This document shows, one piece after another, positions 58,183-64,000 of a DNA stretch of 64,000 bases. A program made the translations under genes and the position numbers. The stretch is from the NCBI RefSeq assembly GCF_030247195.1, contig NC_080672.1, forward strand, positions 349,430,413 to 349,494,412. Direction: 5' to 3'. Position 1 is the first letter of the stretch. Each line of letters starts with the position of its first letter. Under the pieces are notes generated by a model. That model was given only the letters and a program-made list of their open reading frames with translations, ran no database searches and was not told the DNA's origin. The stretch comes from Topomyia yanbarensis. Taxonomy: Eukaryota; Arthropoda; Insecta; Diptera; Culicidae.

Positions 58183-59209
58183 TAGACTGCCTATTTTTCT
58201 AAAGATTTTTTGAAAACTTAATTGGTCCACCTCTGAGTTGTTTCCTAGTCCTACCAGGAGTACTTGCTCCGAATTCGAAGCAAATCGGACAAGTCTAGCT
58301 ACCGGGCCAACGTGCCTGAAATTTGTATAAGATTTTTGGACAATTTACATGGAGAAAACCGAGTAGCTCGCATTTTCGCCACTAGGTGACACTGTATGCA
58401 TTGTACTATCACTGTAAGTGAAAATAAGAAAAATAATTTAATTGTCTACAACTTTGTCGAAGACTGCTAGTCAATCCGGCTTTGTTGAAAAAAGTTATTA
58501 AACATTTAGCGAAGTGATGTGTGAGTCAGTTTTGCATAGGGCCGAAGCATTTTTTGTGAAATAATGGTTAGATTTAGCTGAATAGTATGTTCAGAAGAAT
58601 TGTAGTACATAATACGAGTTACGTTTTATTAGGGCGCCAGCATTAACTTTTCATAGAATAGAGATATAATACCGAGATGTTCGAAAGAATTACTGCAAAA
58701 TGCCTGTTCTACAACTTTGTAGAAGACATCCAATTTATATCTCTCCCCGTTGAAAAGTTAGTGCTAGCACCCTGTATGCGGTATCAGGTGGAACTGATAT
58801 TTTCTAACCAAAACATGACTCGTATTATCTACTATAATTCTTCTGAACGAGAATCGAGTACTGACTGCACTGCACTGCTAGGCCTTATGCAAAACTGGCT
58901 CAGACATCACTACGTTAACAGTTTAGTAACTTCTTTCAAGAAAGCCGGGTTGACTAGCAGTCTTCGACAAAGTTGTAGACAATTAAATTATCTTTCTTAT
59001 TTTCACTTACAGTGATAATGCATACAGTGCCATCTAGCGATGAAAATGCGAGTTAGTAGGTTTTCTCCACATGAATTGTCGAAAAATCCCATACAAACTT
59101 CAGGCACGTTGATCCGGTAGCTAGACTTGTACGATTATCTTCAAATTTGTAGCAAAAACTCCTTGCGGGACTAGAAATTGATAGGGGCCAATTTTTTCTT
59201 GTCACTCTA
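58183..59209. mobile_element. foldback element F2, copy 1, near-8-bp duplication
   Basis: Starts TAGACTGCC and ends GTCACTCTA. Flanks CTTTACAT (58175-58182) and CTTTAAAT (59210-59217) match at seven of eight positions. The two halves are inverted copies: TCGGACAAGTCTAGCTACCGG (58289) pairs with a CCGGTAGCTAGACTTGT block (about 59115). TGTCTACAACTTTGTCGAAGACTGCTAGTCAA (58445) pairs with 58955-58985. The element is 1027 bp without coding capacity. An 8-bp target suggests hAT-type mobilisation. Confidence 0.82.
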
Positions 59210-59384
59210 CTTTAAATGCCAAAACATTCACCTAAACTATTTGGCACAATGTAGTTTCGTTTACCTATCACCAGTACTTGGGGTGTATTTTTTCCCTCGG
59301 GGAAACTTAATAATGCGAGATAAATAAATTTCATCCTATGCTAAAACGACGTTTTAATTGTTTTAACATAGGTGAAGTGTTCCC

Positions 59385-59532
59385 ACAAAAAGATAACTTT
59401 TACCTAAAAATATTGCTCAGTTGTGACCAATGTTTAAGTGATTCGAAGTTTATATCCCTAAAGTTTTTCGCTATTCGGAAGATGAACCCAAGCTGTCTTG
59501 ATGCCTTATCCACGATGTATGAAGGATAGAAC
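59385..59532 (-). pseudogene. LINE reverse-transcriptase C-terminal fragment
   Basis: On the minus strand a short open segment reads DKASRQLGFIFRIAKNFRD, which matches the conserved region near the end of the reverse transcriptase of jockey/CR1-type LINEs. It is too short to do anything. It lies 3' (on that strand) of the endonuclease relic at 59990-61550, in the expected order, so both probably belong to one internally deleted copy. Confidence 0.6.
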
Positions 59533-59642
59533 GTTAGGGCCGAATCATTGATGACCCTATGTGCGGGGTTGGGAATTGAACCCAGGTGAGTTGCGTACAA
59601 GGCAATCGATTTACCAACTACGGTGTGCCCGTCCCCACAATT
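59533..59642 (-). mobile_element. tRNA-derived SINE head, second copy
   Basis: On the minus strand this repeats the head of the SINE at 54008-54168: CCGTAGTTGGTAAATCGATT, then the B-box GGGTTCAATTCCC and CCCCGCACATAGGGT. The body differs after that, and the head runs straight into LINE sequence. I could not define target duplications. Confidence 0.7.
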
Positions 59643-59989
59643 GTGATTTACTAGTTTTTCTAGTGCATGTAGGTTTTCAAAACTATTTTTCCTTGAAAAC
59701 GGTGGAATCAAGAAATACGAAAAGCCTTTTTTATAAAGATAGGTGCTTCCCTTGCAGCGCTAGAAGCTGCTCAATTTTTACTTTTCAATGTTCAATAAAA
59801 TTCTCCAAGAATATTTACAATAGTCCAATTGCGTGCAAAACGTAGCCAAAGACAGTATAAATTGATAAGTTTTATCAGTTTTCAATAATATTGCACCATA
59901 TTGAAGATATATGAAAAATTCATTTTCCGTCGTCAACGTACACTGTCCCTGGCAGCACTACTCCATCGGAATCAAATCAAATTGCAATA
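59643..59989. other. AT-rich DNA, nothing recognised
   Basis: No supported feature; probably remnants of the LINE between its endonuclease and reverse-transcriptase pieces. Confidence 0.35.
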
Positions 59990-61550
59990 ATTTCAGTTCT
60001 AGAGCTGATCCTGGATACTGTTAGTGCTCAAATGAAAGGCAATAGTCACATTTATTAGCCTTACTTGTTTTTGTGAGCAGCTATTACTTGTTTAGCCTCA
60101 ATCAAAAGTTTTAACTGTTTAAAAACGTTGTTGTCCACAAACAACATCGAAGAGGATCTGGGAATGCATATCCGGAGGGGTACTCTTCCAAAGAAGTCAA
60201 GGTTTGTTATAATCACCAAACAGTAGATGTGCCGTGTTGGGTTCAATGGAAGTTGTTATGTCAGTTGCGGAGTCTATGTGCTTCTGGATAACTTCTACAT
60301 CATTTGCGGAATCGGGGGAATATACACTACACTCACACAAATATTAGTATCGTGACCATGAAAATTTACCGAGATTGAGAATGTCATGTTACATTTCGGT
60401 GAGAGTCGGTTAGAGAGGGAATTAGCACACCACCAACACGTTTTTCTCTGCACTATTGGGATTGCGATCGTTACAGTATAACGAATACCTTGATCCAAAT
60501 AATTGGAGCGAGTTGATTTGATCATTTAGCCATGTTTTGGTCAGAACAATAACATCATGCTCGACATCTGAAGCAGCGACGAAATTCAGGGTGCGCAGTA
60601 GACTGCCCAGAAAAATAACGAAATTTTGAAAACTCAATCGGCCCACCCCTGATTCGATTACTAGTGCCACCAGGAGTACTTGCACCAAATTTTAAGCAAA
60701 TCGGACAAGTCTAGCTACCGGACCAACGCTCCTGAAGTTTGTATGGGATTTAGCTCATTAGTATGTTCAGAAGAATTGTAGTAAATAATACGAGTCATGT
60801 TATGGTTGAAATTTTTTAGTTCCACCTGTGACCGCATAGTGGGCGCCAACACTAACTTTTCATAGAAGAGAGCTAGAATATCGGAATGTTCGGAAGAATT
60901 ATTGAAAAATGTCTGCTCTACAACTTTGTAGAAGACACCTAACCTATCTCTTTCTGTTGAAAAGTTAGTGCTGGCGTCCTCTATGCAGTACAATGTGGAA
61001 CTAAAATTTTCTATCCAAAACATGACTCGTATTATTTACTACAACTCTTCGGAACATACCATTGAGCTAAATCTAACGGTTATTTCACAAAAATGTTTTA
61101 CACAACCATGCACTGCTAGGCCCCATAGAAAACTGACTCAGACATCACTTCGTTAAAAGTTTAACAACTAACAAAGCCGGATTGACTAGCAGTCTTCGAC
61201 AAAGTTGTAGACAATTGAATTATCTTTCTTATTTTCACTTACAGTGATAATACGATGCATCCAGTGCCATCTAGCGGCAAAAATGCGAGTTAGTGGGTTT
61301 TTTCCATGTAAATTGTCGAAAAATCTCATACAAACTTCAGGCACGTTGGTCCGGTAGCTATACTTGTCCAATTCGCTTCAAATTTGGAACAAGTACACCT
61401 GGTGGGACTAGGAATCGACTCAGGGGTGGGCCGATAGGGGTCATTTTCCTGTCACTCTAGTGCGCAGTATATCGAACAGTTTCGGGAAGACATATACCCT
61501 CCTTAGCTTTACGTGGCCGGAAACGGTTACCGCCACCACAGTCAAGTTTC
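59990..61550 (-). pseudogene. LINE endonuclease (APE-type) relic, interrupted by a foldback element
   Basis: The minus strand reads pieces of an apurinic-type endonuclease: DVIVLTKTWLNDQINSLQLFGSRY (split here as DVIVLTKTWLND and LFGSRY) at about 60460-60570. A VVYIPP block follows at about 60320 and a weak GDYN-like block at about 60190. Stops and frame changes are frequent. The block is broken at 60599-61459 by foldback F2 copy 2, whose 8-bp duplication falls inside the domain. It is a jockey/CR1-like LINE by motif style. Confidence 0.65.
60599..61459. mobile_element. foldback element F2, copy 2, exact 8-bp duplication
   Basis: GTGCGCAG at 60591-60598 is repeated at 61460-61467. Starts TAGACTGCCCAG and ends CTGTCACTCTA. 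It is the same family as 58183-59209, but the left arm has lost an internal part (the segment with the GTCTTCGACAAAGTTG partner), so it is 861 bp and the palindrome is incomplete. Confidence 0.88.
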
Positions 61551-62740
61551 GTGGCAAACAGATAAGTGTTGGGGACGGAGTCAAGCTGATTACGTTCGTT
61601 GGCAAACTGTAGACAAAATTTAGGGCGCGAAATCTCGATTAGCGCTGGATGGCGCCCCAGTTTTATGTTTCAGATGAGAGTATACGGACCGGCAGTTTTC
61701 CCAAATGAACATCGAACGCCATGTTCGCTCTAGTTCTGTGCTTATCATAAACCCACATTTCGTGTGCAATCTTGCACGCGCTAATGCGTACCAAACACGT
61801 CTGCACAACCGAACCCAATGTATGTATGCGGTGTTCGTACACACAGGTTCTTGAAACTAGTTTTGTCTTTCTCTCACTCACATTACTAGTGTGAACTCAT
61901 TCTATTTTGTGTGTGCCTTTCTTGTGTACCCAACCTAAGTTTGCACATCATTCGCTTGGGTTCAGTATTCGAGGCAAACACAAAGGCAAAGCATGTTTGA
62001 GGTTGAACGCGTGCACGAAATTTTGTACACAGGTGCAAAGTTTGTCGATGTTCATGGGAAGATTGCTGACCGGAAAGGGTCGCCACCATAACATCCAAGT
62101 TTCGCACCGAGCTAAACCAGCCGGAATGGTGGTCGATTTCTGCTGGAATTCTGGCTAGTTTTTGCCGAAATACAAGTATAAACCAGCCGGACATCCGGAT
62201 TGCATAATAATTTAAAAAATCGATACTTTGCTTTGCATCGAACTTTCACCTTGGGGTCCAGATATCTGATTCCGGTTTGGTTGCAGAACTCGGGTTCTCG
62301 AACAAATTACGTATCCAGACCAGTTCACGAATGCGGATCAGTTCTCGGTTCTTTCCCATCACCTTTCCCCTTACCAGATCCGGACATAAGCAAGGCCCAG
62401 ACTTGGTGTTTAGATCTAGACAAGTACTTGGATCCGGGCACACGGTTCGGATACTTGGATCCAAACCATATATCTTGCTTCCCGTACATAATGGAAAGTA
62501 CTGTTCATATCTTGTACAGTCGCTACCTTGCTGTTGACGTCCAGATAGAAACGAGATTTCAACTCAATACGGCACGAAACCCCGTTTTACTCCAGTTTTC
62601 AGAGCTCAAATTATAAGTTAATTTTTTAAGAAAAAGGCTGAGCGTGACATGAACATCCTATTTATGATATCCTATTTATGGAAAGCAGAGAAATTGATTA
62701 CAGACAGTTACAATGACCGTACGAAACGTGTGAACCCGTT
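61551..62740. other. unrecognised DNA
   Basis: The frames at 61620-62616 have no recognisable domain. Around 62310-62465 GGATCC- and CCAGATC-type words recur irregularly, which may be a decayed short repeat. Confidence 0.35.
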
Positions 62741-63360
62741 TTACCCTACTTCTTTTCATATCTCGTGTTTTCAGTTGCACCTGACTAAACTTCGGAAACA
62801 GGCTGAGCGCGATTTTTTGGAACATAAGGATCACTACTTTTCATCAGCTGCATTCAGCCTCTTTCCGAGAAGTACCGCCTGGTTTAACTTTTCACTTGAA
62901 TAATGAGCGGAACTTAGGGCAAAACGGGTACACATGTTTCTTGTAGACATTCTAGTTATCTTCAATTGATACCCTGTACTATTTGACATAAATTACTTTT
63001 TATCAGCCACTTTCTTAAATGTGGGGTAAGTATAATTAAACACTTATATAAAGGAAATAATTGGGGTAAAACAGGTAAACACGTTTCGTGCGGTCATTCC
63101 AAGTATGTTTAATCGAATCCCTGAACAGTTATACATAAGAAAAACTTCTTTAGTGCGCCGCCTTTAGCCTCTTTCTGAAATGATGGGTAAGGTTGTAACT
63201 TCACGCATACATTATGTGAAGAATTAGGATGAACAGGGGCATACACGTTTCGTGCAGTCATTCTTGCTATCTTCAATCGATTCCCCGTATTTTTTTTCAT
63301 AAGAATAACTACTTTTGAAAAGCCGCATTTAACCTCTAAGAAGCACTAAGAGAATTAACG
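62741..63360 (+). repeat. degenerate tandem repeat, ~150-160-bp unit, about 3.5 copies
   Basis: Units begin with GGTACACATGTTTC (62928), GGTAAACACGTTTCGTGCGG (63075) and GGCATACACGTTTCGTGCAG (63238). Each then has a TCATTC...TCAATTGAT- or TCGAATCCC-type block, an AAGAAAAACTTCTTT- or ACTACTTTTCATCAGC-type block, and CATTTAGCCTCTTTC-type sequence. A partial unit precedes at 62745. No coding role seen. Confidence 0.7.
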
Positions 63361-64000
63361 TTACGGATAAATTGAACCTGTGAAAGTTGTGCGCTAAGCT
63401 GGTCCAAAATCTGTTGAAGAAGTTCCTGGCGAAAGTATTATTTATGAATGATTTATTATTTTATATTGGGTAAATTTGCAAGACTGTGTATTCTCGAAAA
63501 CAATTTTCTGATTTATGTTTGTTTATTTTTACATGCATGTTATCTATTCTGTAAAACAAAATTTGACCTGTTTTAGACGAAAATTGGCACATCTCAGATT
63601 AATATTCTGAACATGATGTTGTTCCGAACGGGGAAGCCAGAGTGATTGGAAACTGTGTATACATATAGGTTGTAATACTTCACTGTGCACTATTAGCAGA
63701 CAACAATTTAACAGAGACAAATCTTTACCTAAATCTTTCGTAACGTTCAATATTCTTTATTCTGACTTCCCTTGTTTTAGTTTGTTCACTGTTCGCGAAT
63801 AATCTTCCAAATAAGGTCCATCTTCAGTGTTCAACAGCAGCACCCCCATCAAAACAGAATCCAGAATCATTATTCATAAACCTTACAATATTCCAGCACT
63901 CAGACTAGCGTGAAAGGTCCCCTTATCTATGCAAAAGAATGGTTTCAATGCACATTTCTAATTAGGTTTTTACCAACAATGTATTGCGATTGTCAAACGA
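63361..64000. other. AT-rich DNA, nothing recognised
   Basis: No exon, RNA gene or bounded repeat recognised up to the window end. Confidence 0.4.

Overview
This is a eukaryotic, intron- and repeat-dominated window. It most probably comes from a culicine (Aedes-like) mosquito. The reasons are a DD37E mariner of the ITmD37E type, LOA-like non-LTR retrotransposons, a Feilai-like tRNA-derived SINE, TTAA and TA MITEs, and a single conserved host gene whose exons match insect MYPT/Mbs. The species call is inference from recognised families, not a database result.

The only host coding sequence I can support is at 56265-57527 on the + strand: four consecutive exons of a myosin phosphatase targeting subunit (MYPT/PPP1R12, Drosophila Mbs). 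They carry ankyrin repeats, a conserved linker and an acidic exon that is phase-symmetric. The first exons lie upstream, perhaps outside the window, and the coiled-coil C-terminus lies downstream. Much of the window may therefore be intron or intergenic DNA around this gene. Two or three GC/CpG-rich stretches (around 60-330, 11940-12590 and 37850-38600) could be 5' non-coding exons, but the evidence is weak.

The centrepiece is a complete Transib (RAG1-like) DNA transposon at 15671-24507. It is flanked by a 5-bp CATTG duplication and starts and ends with the RSS-like heptamer CACAGTG. It has ~900-bp inverted repeats and a transposase gene whose four exons join in frame to 643 codons with all the RAG1-type catalytic and zinc residues. 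It sits inside another element (R1, 15074-24714), which sits in the 3' UTR of an old LOA-like LINE (13641-15073 plus 24715-24950). Its third intron has grown to 4.7 kb and holds a hAT-like element that itself holds a TTAA MITE. A second R1 copy (31245-34806) preserves the exact empty site for the Transib insertion.

Other regions: 0.8-7.8 kb has TTAA and TA MITEs, a mariner relic, and a LOA-like ORF1-only retrotransposon inserted in a tRNA-like sequence. 8.8-11.4 kb has a SINE with a 24-bp target duplication and a TTAA element. 25.1-27.7 kb is a 1.4-kb foldback palindrome interrupted by an ITmD37E mariner. 31.2-35.6 kb and 52.0-54.6 kb carry a tandem-repeat-containing retroposon (R2); one copy is interrupted by a young LINE RNase H end. 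38.9-51.2 kb is mostly unrecognised AT-rich DNA with tandem repeats and a small MITE. 58.2-61.5 kb has two foldback elements with 8-bp duplications inside or near a decayed LINE on the minus strand. 62.7-63.4 kb is a tandem repeat. No rRNA gene, intact tRNA gene or CRISPR array was seen.
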